64,000 nucleotides of DNA from DATGKG01 sp963851325 (GTDB lineage: Bacteria; Desulfobacterota; Binatia; Binatales; Binataceae): contig CAWKOR010000001.1 of NCBI GenBank assembly GCA_963851325.1, positions 1,426,001 through 1,490,000 of the forward strand. Reading direction: 5' to 3'. The notes under the pieces were generated by a model that had not been told where the DNA came from, did not search any database, and saw nothing but the letters and a program-made list of their open reading frames with translations. The translations under genes and the position numbers were made by a program. Below are positions 17,556 through 25,169 of the stretch, piece after piece (within the stretch, counting starts at the first letter, position 1; each line of letters begins with the position of its first letter).

Positions 17556-17882
17556 TTATGCCGCCTTGACCATCAGCTTCCCGGTCCGTGTCCCTCGTTT
17601 TGGGCGAACATGAATCGTCACGTCACATCCCAAGGCGGTTAGAAACTCGCACAGCCGCTCCAGGGAGAATTTTTCCAGATGACCACGAACCAGTGCCGAG
17701 ACCTTCGGCTGATCGATTCCGAGAATTTTCGCAGTTTGAAACTGAGTCAGTCTCTTCCTGGCCATAATCTGGCTTATCTGCGAAACGAGGCGCGCCTTGG
17801 CCAGCAATTCCGGCGCATCGGGAAGGCCAAGGTCAGCGAAAACGTTTTCGCTGCCGATCTCGAAGTCCAGTTTGCGACTCAT
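17556..17882 (-). CDS. HigA-type antitoxin with Xre helix-turn-helix
   Basis: 108 aa from the ATG at 17882, which overlaps the toxin stop codon by one base (TGATG). Residues about 33-85 are a Cro/CI-type HTH: MARKRLTQFQTAKILGIDQPKVSALVRG in outline, followed by FSLERLCEFLTALGCDVTI, the signature of Xre antitoxins paired with Gp49-like toxins. The antitoxin neutralises the toxin and usually represses the operon. Order toxin first, antitoxin second is the HigBA arrangement. Confidence 0.85.
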   Translation of the reverse strand: MSRKLDFEIGSENVFADLGLPDAPELLAKARLVSQISQIMARKRLTQFQTAKILGIDQPKVSALVRGHLEKFSLERLCEFLTALGCDVTIHVRPKRGTRTGKLMVKAA

Positions 17883-18271
17883 CAATTGGCTCCTTCTGCG
17901 GTCAGTAGTGCATGGACCTTTTCAGCGTGCTTCAGTCGCGCTCTGACCAATTGGATCTCTGCGCGCGGCGTCGGGATACCCTTTCTTGATTTCTTCTTAA
18001 ACGCGTGAAGGATATAGACAGCGGAAGGAAATCGAAGCGTGTAAACCGCGCGGTATGTGTCATCGCGGAAGTCAGCAATCACTTCGAGAACTCCCGCTCC
18101 GCCAAATCCGCGCAACGGCTTGGCTTCCGGATGCTTGCCACCTTCCTGTGCCACCCACAACGCATATCCAATCTTCGATTGAACCTCTTTGGGAAAGGTC
18201 TTTAGATCGCTCTTGCTGCTACGTATCCAGATGATCCTTTTTGGTCCGGTCCGAAGAGCGACGCTCGGCAC
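17882..18271 (-). CDS. HigB/RelE-superfamily (phage Gp49-like) toxin
   Basis: 129 aa from a GTG at 18271. Core features of the Gp49-like branch of the RelE fold are visible: IIWIRSSKSDLKTFP at the N-terminus, EVQSKIGYALWVAQEG, the KPLRGFGGAGVLEVI strand and the terminal-fold segment DTYRAVYTLRFPSAVYILHAFKKKS. Family members are ribosome-dependent mRNA interferases. The C-terminus is followed directly by the overlapping antitoxin gene. The pair sits beside a block of dispersed repeats, a usual place for mobile toxin-antitoxin genes. Confidence 0.85.
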   Translation of the reverse strand: MPSVALRTGPKRIIWIRSSKSDLKTFPKEVQSKIGYALWVAQEGGKHPEAKPLRGFGGAGVLEVIADFRDDTYRAVYTLRFPSAVYILHAFKKKSRKGIPTPRAEIQLVRARLKHAEKVHALLTAEGAN

Positions 18272-18335
18272 CTTCTAACAGTATGCCTTTTTGGACATTA
18301 TGGCGAAACTGCCATGCCCGTGTCGTCACAGCTTG

Positions 18336-19628
18336 TCAATCAAGCTCTTCGGCAACGATGCTCGGCTGAACCTCGACCTCCCACATCATGATGATCGCGG
18401 CCGCGACGAACAGCAGCAGCGCGCCGAACCCGATCGCATAGCGAAGCCCGATCAGATTACCCATCAGCGCGCCGACCAATGCTCCAATGAGTCCCGCGCC
18501 CAGGCCCAGGAACCGCACGCCCGCGATAACCCGTCCGAGCATCCGCGGCGGCGAAATTTTCTGGATGAGGCTCATCTGCGTCACGAAGTATATCGTCCCG
18601 AATGAGTCGCCGATGAGCTGCTGGGCGACCAGCAATGCAATGCTGACCAGCCCGGCTCCGTGCGCCATCGTGAGCAGCGCGAATCCCAGTCCCATCGCGC
18701 CCAGCCCGAGCGCCATCGCGCGCCCGTTGCCAACTTTGTCCGTCGTTCGCGTCGTTAGTGCGGCACCAACGAACGACGCGGCCCCGCCCACTCCATAAAT
18801 CATCCCGAGCGGTCCCGGCGAGAAGCCAAGTTCGTTGATGAAGTACAGCGCGTAAACGGTGCCGAAGATTCCTTGCGCGATGGCGCCGACTGCCGCGCTC
18901 AATGCGATCGCAAGCAGCCGCGAGTCTTCGGCGATGCATCGCGCACCGTCGAGAATTTCTCGCGCGACGCGCGAGTCTTTGCGGGGTGCCGGCGCATCCT
19001 CGGGTTTGCTGATGAAGCTCAGGAAGATCGCCGAGAACACGAACGATACCGCATCGAATGCAATCGCGATCGGCGCGGTGAGCCATTGCACCAGCCATCC
19101 CGCGAGGCCGAACGCGCCCATCTCGGCGACGGCCTCGGTCGCGGTCAAGATGCTGTTAGCCTGCGTGATCGCATCGCGCCCCACCAGCGTCGGCAGATAC
19201 GCGCGATAGCCGACGCTGAAAAGGATGTCGGCGAACGAGGTGAGGAACATCACCACATAGACCTGCTCGATGTGCAGCATGCCGAGCATGCCAGCCGCGG
19301 GAATCGACGCGAGCATCGCGATATTGGCGAGGTCGGCGCCGATCATCAGCGGGCGTCGCCGCAGACGGTCGACCCATACGCCCGCGAACAGGCTGAACAG
19401 CAGAGCAGGCACAGTGCGCCATACCGCCAGCGCCGCCATTTGGGTGGGCGTCGCATGCAACGCGATCACCGCAAGGAAGCTGATCGCGACGCCGCCGACC
19501 TTGGAGCCGAATTCCGAGATCGTCTCACCAGTCCACAACTTCAGGAAGTCGGAGTGCTGAAAGAGGCTATGAGGCTTCACCTCCGATGCGGCAGCACCAG
19601 AGGAACCAAGATTCGTTTCCTTGTCCAT
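18336..19628 (-). CDS. MFS exporter, DHA3 (EntS-like) family
   Basis: 430 aa from the ATG at 19628; a longer frame to 19646 starts with TTG inside a terminator T-run and is rejected. Twelve hydrophobic segments are visible, beginning after SDFLKLWTGETISEFGS, with the loop-2/3 motif GVWVDRLRRRP and a large central loop (about 200-225). This is the layout of the DHA3 drug/siderophore exporters such as EntS. Directly upstream lie a promoter, a nine-residue leader ORF and an intrinsic terminator, so expression is probably controlled by attenuation. The substrate is unknown. Confidence 0.85.
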   Translation of the reverse strand: MDKETNLGSSGAAASEVKPHSLFQHSDFLKLWTGETISEFGSKVGGVAISFLAVIALHATPTQMAALAVWRTVPALLFSLFAGVWVDRLRRRPLMIGADLANIAMLASIPAAGMLGMLHIEQVYVVMFLTSFADILFSVGYRAYLPTLVGRDAITQANSILTATEAVAEMGAFGLAGWLVQWLTAPIAIAFDAVSFVFSAIFLSFISKPEDAPAPRKDSRVAREILDGARCIAEDSRLLAIALSAAVGAIAQGIFGTVYALYFINELGFSPGPLGMIYGVGGAASFVGAALTTRTTDKVGNGRAMALGLGAMGLGFALLTMAHGAGLVSIALLVAQQLIGDSFGTIYFVTQMSLIQKISPPRMLGRVIAGVRFLGLGAGLIGALVGALMGNLIGLRYAIGFGALLLFVAAAIIMMWEVEVQPSIVAEELD

Positions 19629-19643
19629 AGAGTCCCATCGCGC

Positions 19644-19681
19644 CAAAAAACAAAAGCCCCGAGCTTCGAAGCGCGGGGCTT
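19644..19681 (-). terminator. Intrinsic terminator in the leader of the MFS gene
   Basis: On the minus strand AAGCCCCG (19681-19674) pairs with CGGGGCTT (19661-19654) around a loop that itself folds as GCTTC/GAAGC, followed at once by TTTTGTTTTTT. It is a textbook intrinsic terminator and lies 16 bp before the MFS start, reading toward that gene; it has no T-run on the plus strand. Confidence 0.8.
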
Positions 19682-19701
19682 AGTCCACTTTCGAGTTCGC
19701 G

Positions 19702-19731
19702 TCAGTTCATATGTGGGTTGATGGCTGGCAT
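19702..19731 (-). CDS. Candidate leader peptide of the MFS gene (9 aa)
   Basis: ATG at 19731, stop TGA at 19704-19702, encoding MPAINPHMN. GGAG lies 8 nt before the ATG (minus strand, 19743-19740), a better ribosome-binding site than that of the MFS gene itself. It sits between a putative promoter and the terminator, the standard order for translation-dependent attenuation. A short ORF with a ribosome site can arise by chance, so this is a candidate. Confidence 0.45.
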   Translation of the reverse strand: MPAINPHMN

Positions 19732-19754
19732 GAGACTCTCTCCGAGTCGCGGCG

Positions 19755-19783
19755 ATATTATGCCGCGTGCGCGCGCGACGCAA
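19755..19783 (-). promoter_or_regulatory. Putative promoter of the attenuated MFS transcript
   Basis: Minus-strand TTGCGT (19783-19778), 17-bp spacer, TAATAT (19760-19755). The -35 match is weak, the -10 fair. The start would be near 19748, giving a leader of about 120 nt. Confidence 0.4.
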
Positions 19784-19826
19784 TCGCCTCTTGCGCAAGC
19801 CGAGCACCTTCCATACTGACGATCGC

Positions 19827-20663
19827 ATGCAATATGCATTCGACCTCGCGAACTTTGGACCCTATGCGGACCCGCGCGTGCTCGCCGATCTCGCACATCG
19901 CGCCGAGGACTCCGGATGGGACGGCTTCTTCATCTGGGACCATATTCTCATAGTTGGTGGAGGTCCGGTCGGAGATCCGGTCGTGCAACTCGCCGCGATC
20001 GCAGCGGCCACCTCGCGCATCAAATTCGGTCCGATGATCACACCATTGCCGCGTCGCCATCCATGGAAGCTCGCGCGCGAGGCCGCTTCGCTCGATCATC
20101 TGTCGAGCGGGCGCCTGATCCTGGGCATTGGACTGGGCGGGGACTGGTTCGGCGAGCTGAGCTCGTTTGGATATCCAACTGACGATGTGGTGCGCGCCGA
20201 AGTCCTCGATGAGGGCCTCGCGATCCTCACCGGGCTTCTCAGCGGCGAGGAGTTTTCGTTCGAGGGAAAACACTACACGATGAAACCGACTCAGTTCCTG
20301 CCGCAGCCGGTGCAGGCGCGAATCCCAATCTGGATCGCGGGAACCTGGCCGCGCCCGCGCCCGTTTCGACGCGCCGCGCGCTATGACGGGGTGGTGCCGA
20401 TGTCAGGGAACATCGAGAAGGACCTGAGCGTCGCGGATGTCCGCGCGATCGCGAGTTTCATAAAGCACAATCGCAAAAGCGCGGATCCGTTCGACATCGT
20501 GCATGCCGGCAACACGGCGGGAAAATCGAGGCGCGAGGCCGTCGACATCGTGGCAGCGTTCATCGAGGCCGGCGCGACCTGGTGGAACGAAGCGCCGCTG
20601 CCATGGAAAACCACCCTCGAGGAAGTCCGCGCCCGCATCGCAGCCGGCCCGCCGAAACTCTAG
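19827..20663 (+). CDS. LLM-class flavin-dependent oxidoreductase
   Basis: 278 aa from the ATG at 19827. The luciferase-like TIM-barrel pattern is clear: WDGFFIWDHI, AIAAATSRIKFGPMITPLPRRHPWKLAREAASLDHLSSGRL in outline, the Gly-rich LGIGLGG, the YTMKPTQFLPQPVQ segment and IPIWIAGTWP. Such enzymes use FMN or coenzyme F420 to oxidise or reduce varied substrates. This short version (the family is often 290-350 aa) lacks part of the C-terminal helices. The ribosome-binding site is weak. Divergent from the MFS gene. Confidence 0.85.
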   Translation: MQYAFDLANFGPYADPRVLADLAHRAEDSGWDGFFIWDHILIVGGGPVGDPVVQLAAIAAATSRIKFGPMITPLPRRHPWKLAREAASLDHLSSGRLILGIGLGGDWFGELSSFGYPTDDVVRAEVLDEGLAILTGLLSGEEFSFEGKHYTMKPTQFLPQPVQARIPIWIAGTWPRPRPFRRAARYDGVVPMSGNIEKDLSVADVRAIASFIKHNRKSADPFDIVHAGNTAGKSRREAVDIVAAFIEAGATWWNEAPLPWKTTLEEVRARIAAGPPKL

Positions 20664-20667
20664 AGCG

Positions 20668-21648
20668 CTAGGTGAACTTCAAAATGATCTTGCCGAAGTG
20701 CTCGCTCGCCTGCATCATGCGATGCGCCGCGGCCGCTTCCGAGGCCGGCAACACTTTGTAAATCGGCGGCCGCAACCGGCCCTGCTCCAGCGCCGGCGCA
20801 TTCATGTTCACGAACGCCGCGACGATCTCCGCCTTCTCCGCTTCCGGGCGGCTGCGCAGCGTCGATCCCATTATCTTCAAATGCTTGCGCAACACCGGCA
20901 TCAGATCGATCTCGCTCTTGTTGCCCTTCATCAATCCGATCAGCACCAGGCGTCCACCGTGCGCGAGCGATTCGATGTTGGCCGGCAGGTAGGCGGCGCC
21001 GATGCTGTCGAGAATGATGTCGACGCCGCGGCCGTTGGTCGCCGCTTTGACCTGAGTAGCAAAAGGCGCCTTGTTGTAGTTGAGCGCGATATCGGCACCG
21101 AGCCTGAGGCATTGATTGCACTTCTCGTCGCTGCCGGCGGTCACGATCGATCGCGCGCCCGCCTCCTTGAGCAGCAGGATCGAGGCGGTGCCGACGCCGC
21201 TGCCACCGCCATGAACCAGCACCGTATCGCCAAACTTCACTTCGGCAAGCGTGAATAGGTTGAGAAACGCGGTGAGGAAGACCTCGGGCAGGCCCGCCGC
21301 CTCCGCGTCACTGAGTTCGTCGGGAATGTGCATCGCCGAGCCGTGATGCACCGCGGCTTTTTCCGCATAGCCGCCGCCCGCCAGCAGAGCCATCGCGCGC
21401 TCACCAACCTTCCATCCTTTGACGTTGCGGCCGACCGCGATGACTTTGCCCGCCGCCTCCAGCCCGATGATTTCCGATGCGCCGGGCGGCGGCGGATAAA
21501 ATCCCTGGCGCTGCATGATGTCGGCGCGATTAAGCCCGGCATGCGTTACGCCGATCATGATGTCTTCGTCGCGCAGAACCGGATCGGGAACGTCGGCGAG
21601 TTTGAGAACGCTTTCATCACCGGGTTTTTCCGTAATCACTGCTTTCAT
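20668..21648 (-). CDS. Zinc-independent NAD(P)H-quinone oxidoreductase (MDR, PIG3/TP53I3-like)
   Basis: 326 aa. An MDR-type enzyme without the zinc ligands: the N-terminal GroES-like domain has HAGLNRADIMQRQGFYPPPPG, which is the quinone oxidoreductase/PIG3 signature, and the Rossmann domain has VHGGGSGVG at residues 145-153. Family members reduce quinones or enoyl-type double bonds with NADPH. Convergent with the LLM gene (4-bp gap), with a downstream repeat-like region at its own 5' side. Confidence 0.9.
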   Translation of the reverse strand: MKAVITEKPGDESVLKLADVPDPVLRDEDIMIGVTHAGLNRADIMQRQGFYPPPPGASEIIGLEAAGKVIAVGRNVKGWKVGERAMALLAGGGYAEKAAVHHGSAMHIPDELSDAEAAGLPEVFLTAFLNLFTLAEVKFGDTVLVHGGGSGVGTASILLLKEAGARSIVTAGSDEKCNQCLRLGADIALNYNKAPFATQVKAATNGRGVDIILDSIGAAYLPANIESLAHGGRLVLIGLMKGNKSEIDLMPVLRKHLKIMGSTLRSRPEAEKAEIVAAFVNMNAPALEQGRLRPPIYKVLPASEAAAAHRMMQASEHFGKIILKFT

Positions 21649-21749
21649 TCTTGATTCCTTTTTCGATTCAGTCCTTGTACGGATCGTTCGCGAAACGACC
21701 TACAGCGATGCCTCGACGCCGAAGATCGTGCGTAACGCCACATCGTTGC

Positions 21750-21769
21750 GGGCGCTTCGCGAAGCGCCC
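21750..21769. repeat. Perfect 20-bp palindrome, REP-like
   Basis: GGGCGCTTCGCGAAGCGCCC, preceded about 65 bp earlier by an imperfect dyad (cggatcgttcgcgaaacgacc type, about 21679-21699). Both lie in the 241-bp gap between the quinone oxidoreductase and MerR genes, which otherwise holds only the MerR promoter. Confidence 0.6.
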
Positions 21770-21849
21770 CTACAAGGAAGTCATCCGCCTCGTCTATATA
21801 CACCGCGCGACGCTAGTCATCTCAACACATCGCCACATCGCCTCCCCGC

Positions 21850-21881
21850 TTGACTCTGGAGTATGGTCAAGGGTCTAGGAT
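21850..21881 (+). promoter_or_regulatory. MerR-type promoter with 20-bp spacer and dyad operator
   Basis: TTGACT (21850-21855) and TAGGAT (21876-21881) are separated by 20 bp, the overlong spacing typical of promoters that MerR regulators untwist. The spacer holds a dyad, CTTGAC (21849-21854) and GTCAAG (21866-21871), and the sequence CTTGACTCTGGAGT resembles ZntR/CueR-type operators. The transcript should start at about 21888, two bases before the merR ATG. Confidence 0.7.
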
Positions 21882-21889
21882 TTACGAAG

Positions 21890-22285
21890 ATGAAGATTGG
21901 GAACGTTGCGAACAAAGCTGAGCTGAGCATCGACACGTTGCGATTCTACGAGCGCGAGGGCCTCATCTCCTCGCCGCGGCGGCTGTTTTCCGGCTATCGC
22001 GATTTTCCCGAGGACGTGCTCGATCGCATCGAGTTCATCAAGGAAGCGAAGGGCCTCGGCTTCACGTTGCGCGAAATCAAGGAGCTGCTCTCGATGGGCG
22101 TCAAATCGACCCGCGAATGCGGACCTGTCACGCATAAGGCGCAACAGAAACTCGCCGAAATGGAATCGGAGATCGAGCGGCTGCAGCGGCTGCGGCGCAC
22201 GCTGCGGAAGATGGTCAGGGAATGCGACGGGCAGTGTATGCAATCGCGAAACGGCAGCTCTCGCAAAAACGGAAGACTGCACTGA
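21890..22285 (+). CDS. MerR-family metal- or thiol-responsive regulator
   Basis: 131 aa from the ATG at 21890; an in-frame ATG at 21863 falls inside the promoter spacer and is rejected. The N-terminal winged helix (KIGNVANKAELSIDTLRFYEREGLI) and GFTLREIKELL are standard MerR; a long coiled-coil dimer helix follows (about 85-115). Cysteines at the start of that helix (RECGP) and in the C-terminal loop (ECDGQC) match the positions used for Hg, Zn or Cu/thiol sensing in MerR, ZntR and CueR. No ribosome-binding site precedes the ATG, consistent with a leaderless message. It probably regulates itself and the glutaredoxin gene 11 bp downstream. Confidence 0.85.
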   Translation: MKIGNVANKAELSIDTLRFYEREGLISSPRRLFSGYRDFPEDVLDRIEFIKEAKGLGFTLREIKELLSMGVKSTRECGPVTHKAQQKLAEMESEIERLQRLRRTLRKMVRECDGQCMQSRNGSSRKNGRLH

Positions 22286-22296
22286 AGAAGGAATCC

Positions 22297-22524
22297 ATGG
22301 AAGTAACGATCTTTACCAATGTCGGATGCTCGGCCTGTCACATGGCGATGGACTTCATGAATCGCCACAACGTGACTTACACGGAACGCAATCTCGCGGA
22401 GGATCCCGCGGCGCGCGATGAGCTGATCGCGATGGGCTTTCGCGCCGTGCCGGTGATCAAGGTCGGCAACGAAACGATGCTCGGCTTCAGCGCGCCGAAA
22501 CTGCGCAAGATGTTGTCGCTTTGA
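22297..22524 (+). CDS. Glutaredoxin-family protein
   Basis: 75 aa, a compact thioredoxin fold with the redox pair CSAC (Cys11, Cys14), the cis-Pro segment AVPVIKVG and the C-terminal GFSAPKLRKML helix, as in glutaredoxin 3/NrdH. AAGGA lies before the ATG. Following the MerR regulator in one operon suggests a role in thiol stress or metal detoxification, or electron delivery; there is no nrd gene nearby. Confidence 0.85.
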   Translation: MEVTIFTNVGCSACHMAMDFMNRHNVTYTERNLAEDPAARDELIAMGFRAVPVIKVGNETMLGFSAPKLRKMLSL

Positions 22525-22553
22525 TCGTCACGCAAATTCTTCGTTCCAAAATG

Positions 22554-22590
22554 AAAGCGCCCGGATTTTCTCCGGGCGCTTTTCCTTTTC
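22554..22590. terminator. Bidirectional intrinsic terminator between glutaredoxin and ftsZ
   Basis: AAAGCGCCCGGA (22554-22565) pairs with TCCGGGCGCTTT (22571-22582) around a 5-nt loop, followed by TTTTCCTTTT on the plus side and preceded by A-rich sequence, so it can serve both convergent genes. Confidence 0.85.
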
Positions 22591-22596
22591 AATCAA

Positions 22597-23886
22597 TCAG
22601 TCGAGGTGCTTGCGCAAAAACGTCGGGATGTCGAGTTTGTCGTCGGAATCGGCCAGCCGCTCCGGCTCCAGCTTCTCATCCAGCACCGGCGTTTCGCCGC
22701 GTCGTTTGAAGGCCGGAATGTCGAGCGTGCTGTCATCGACGATCATTCCCATCTTGCGCACCGGCCGATTCGGCGCAAGCGTCCTGAGGGGCGGCGCACT
22801 GGGCGACGGCGCATGCGGTGGCGTCGGACGCAGCTCGCCGGCGTCAACCGGACGCGTCGAGGATGCCATTATCGGGGTCGTCACCGGAGTGCCCGAAGGC
22901 GAGAACTTGGGGCCGATCGAATTGCGCTCCAGCTCCCCGAATCCGGTCGCGATGACGGTTACCCGAATCTCGTCGGTGAGGCGATCGTCGATCACCGCTC
23001 CCAGTATGATGTTGGCGTCTTCGTGCGCTTCCTCGTGAATCAGGCTCGCGGCCTCATTCACTTCGTACAGCGACATGTCGGGTCCGCCGGTGAAGTTGAT
23101 GAGGAGTCCGCGCGCGCCTTTGATGGAAACGTCCTCCAGCAATGGACTGGAGATCGCGCGTTGCGCCGCTTCGACCGCGCGGTTTTCGCCCGACGCACTC
23201 GACGCCCCCATCATCGCCATGCCCATCTCGGCCATAATCGATCGCACATCGGCGAAATCGAGATTGATGAGCCCGTGCACCGTCACCAGCTCGGAAATCC
23301 CGCGCACCGCTTGCAGGAGTACGTCGTCGGCTTTGGTAAACGCTTCGCGCAGCGACATGTTGCGGCTGGCGACCGAGAGCAGGCGCTGATTGGGAATCGT
23401 GATCAGCGTGTCGACCGCAGCCTTGAGCTCGCGCAATCCGTGGTCGGCTTGCGCCGCGCGCTTGCGACCCTCGAACTGGAACGGCTTGGTCACGACGCCG
23501 ACGGTGAGCGCGCCGAGCTCGCGAGCGATCTTCGCAATCACCGGCGCCGAGCCGGTTCCGGTGCCACCGCCCATTCCGGCGGTGACGAACACCATCTCCG
23601 CGTCCGACAGCATGTCGCGCAGACGCTCTTCGCTCTCGAGGGCGGCCTTGCGCCCGATTTCAGGATTGCCGCCGGTGCCGCGCCCGCGCGTGATATTTTC
23701 GCCGATCTGCAGGCGCACCGGCACGCTGCTGTTCTGCAGCGCCTGTGCGTCGGTATTGATCGCGACGAAATCGACGTTGCGGACTCCAGCCTGGATCATG
23801 TGCGCGACGGCGTTTCCACCGCAGCCGCCCGCGCCGATCACTTTGATCCGAGCGCCCGGATCGGGATTGTCCACCAACTCAATCAT
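22597..23886 (-). CDS. ftsZ: Cell division protein FtsZ
   Basis: 429 aa from the ATG at 23886, preceded by GGAGGAAGGGTG; the frame open to 23973 overlaps the ftsA end and is rejected. The tubulin-like GTPase shows GGCGGNAV (20-26), NTDAQAL, the signature GGGTGTG (107-113) and the T7-loop-type NLDFADVRSIM. After a variable, Pro-rich linker of about 100 residues the protein ends with the conserved C-terminal peptide DIPTFLRK, which binds FtsA. FtsZ assembles the division ring at midcell. It is the last gene of the dcw run, closed by a terminator. Confidence 0.97.
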   Translation of the reverse strand: MIELVDNPDPGARIKVIGAGGCGGNAVAHMIQAGVRNVDFVAINTDAQALQNSSVPVRLQIGENITRGRGTGGNPEIGRKAALESEERLRDMLSDAEMVFVTAGMGGGTGTGSAPVIAKIARELGALTVGVVTKPFQFEGRKRAAQADHGLRELKAAVDTLITIPNQRLLSVASRNMSLREAFTKADDVLLQAVRGISELVTVHGLINLDFADVRSIMAEMGMAMMGASSASGENRAVEAAQRAISSPLLEDVSIKGARGLLINFTGGPDMSLYEVNEAASLIHEEAHEDANIILGAVIDDRLTDEIRVTVIATGFGELERNSIGPKFSPSGTPVTTPIMASSTRPVDAGELRPTPPHAPSPSAPPLRTLAPNRPVRKMGMIVDDSTLDIPAFKRRGETPVLDEKLEPERLADSDDKLDIPTFLRKHLD

Positions 23887-23951
23887 CACCCTTCCTCCTC
23901 CACCACCTCGGTGGATTTTCCGCGTCGCTGGAGTCTTTGGTGCGCGCGGCA

Positions 23952-25169
23952 CTAAAAAAAATCTCTTACCCAATCTGAGAGCCGCGTGCGCAGCCGCCCC
24001 ATCTTGCGCAGCCGCGCTGAGCCGTTGCCCAACCCGCGCGAACCCGCCTGATACAACAGCAGGCCCGCCGAAGTGGTGTACATCGGTTTCATCAGCTCTT
24101 CAGGCATTCCTTTCAAATTCGTCGGCAGCCCGCGCCGCACCGGAAGATTGAACACGCGCTCTGCCAGTTCCTGGGTGCCTTCGAGGAGCGACGTGCCGCC
24201 CACCAGCACCAGTCCGGACGCGAGGCTGTCCGCAACTCCCGAGCGCATCAACTCGCGCTGCGCCATCGAAAAAATCTCTTCCATTCGCGGTTCGATGATC
24301 TCCGCGAGGATGCGGCGCGCGATGATGCGCGGCTCGCGTCCGCCCACTCCGGGCACCTGCACGGTCTCGTCACGGCGCACCACCAGGCTGGTCGCGACGC
24401 CATAATCGATCTTGAGCTTTTCGGCGTCGGCGGCCGGCGTGCGAAGTCCCGCCGCGACATCATTGGTAAGATGATTCCCGCCGATCGGCAGCACCGCGGT
24501 ATGCATCACCGCGCCGCCATGGAACACGATGATATCGGTGGTGCCGCCGCCGATATCGAGCAGCGCGACGCCGAGTTCGCGCTCTTCCGCGAACAGCGCC
24601 GCATCGGCTGAGGCGAGCGGCTCGAACACCAGTTCCGAGGGCGTCACTCCCGCTCGCTCGCAGCATTTGGTCAAGTTGGCGCCGTAGCTCTGCGCCGCGG
24701 TGACGATGTGGATTCGCGCCTCCAGACGCACCCCCGCCATCCCGATTGGATCGCGCACCCCTTCCTGATCATCCACCGCGAACTGCTGCGGCAGGATGTG
24801 CAGTACCTGGCGATCGAGCGGGATCGCGACGGCGCGCGCGGCATCGATAACCCGATCGACATCGCGCGGCCCGACTTCGCCACCGCGCACGGCGACGATT
24901 CCATGACTATTGAGGCCGCGGATGTGGGCGCCCGCGACACCTACCGCGACCGAACCCATTCTGATCCCCGAACTGCGCTCGGCTTCCTCAGTCGCCGCGC
25001 GAATCGCTTCCACGGTCGCCTCGATATTGACCACCACGCCCTTACGCAGACCGGTGCACGGGGCGACACCATAGCCGAGCACCGCGATTTCATTTTCGAC
25101 CGGCACCTCGGCCACGATCGCGCAGATCTTGCTGGTGCCGACGTCGAGGCCTGCGAGCACGTTCCTCAT
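23952..25169 (-). CDS. ftsA: Cell division protein FtsA
   Basis: 405 aa, an actin-like ATPase that ties FtsZ filaments to the membrane. Visible are the phosphate-1 motif LDVGTSK (8-14), phosphate-2 LLDIGGGTTDI, an adenosine-type VLVGGTSLLEG and the C-terminal amphipathic helix (LRTRLSDWVRDFF) that serves as membrane anchor. Starts inside the end of ftsQ (4-bp ATGA overlap) and is 65 bp from ftsZ. Confidence 0.96.
   Translation of the reverse strand: MRNVLAGLDVGTSKICAIVAEVPVENEIAVLGYGVAPCTGLRKGVVVNIEATVEAIRAATEEAERSSGIRMGSVAVGVAGAHIRGLNSHGIVAVRGGEVGPRDVDRVIDAARAVAIPLDRQVLHILPQQFAVDDQEGVRDPIGMAGVRLEARIHIVTAAQSYGANLTKCCERAGVTPSELVFEPLASADAALFAEERELGVALLDIGGGTTDIIVFHGGAVMHTAVLPIGGNHLTNDVAAGLRTPAADAEKLKIDYGVATSLVVRRDETVQVPGVGGREPRIIARRILAEIIEPRMEEIFSMAQRELMRSGVADSLASGLVLVGGTSLLEGTQELAERVFNLPVRRGLPTNLKGMPEELMKPMYTTSAGLLLYQAGSRGLGNGSARLRKMGRLRTRLSDWVRDFF

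Noticed and set aside
22606..23955. 449-aa ORF antisense to ftsZ
   Set aside because: Shadow of GC-rich ftsZ codons; no motifs.
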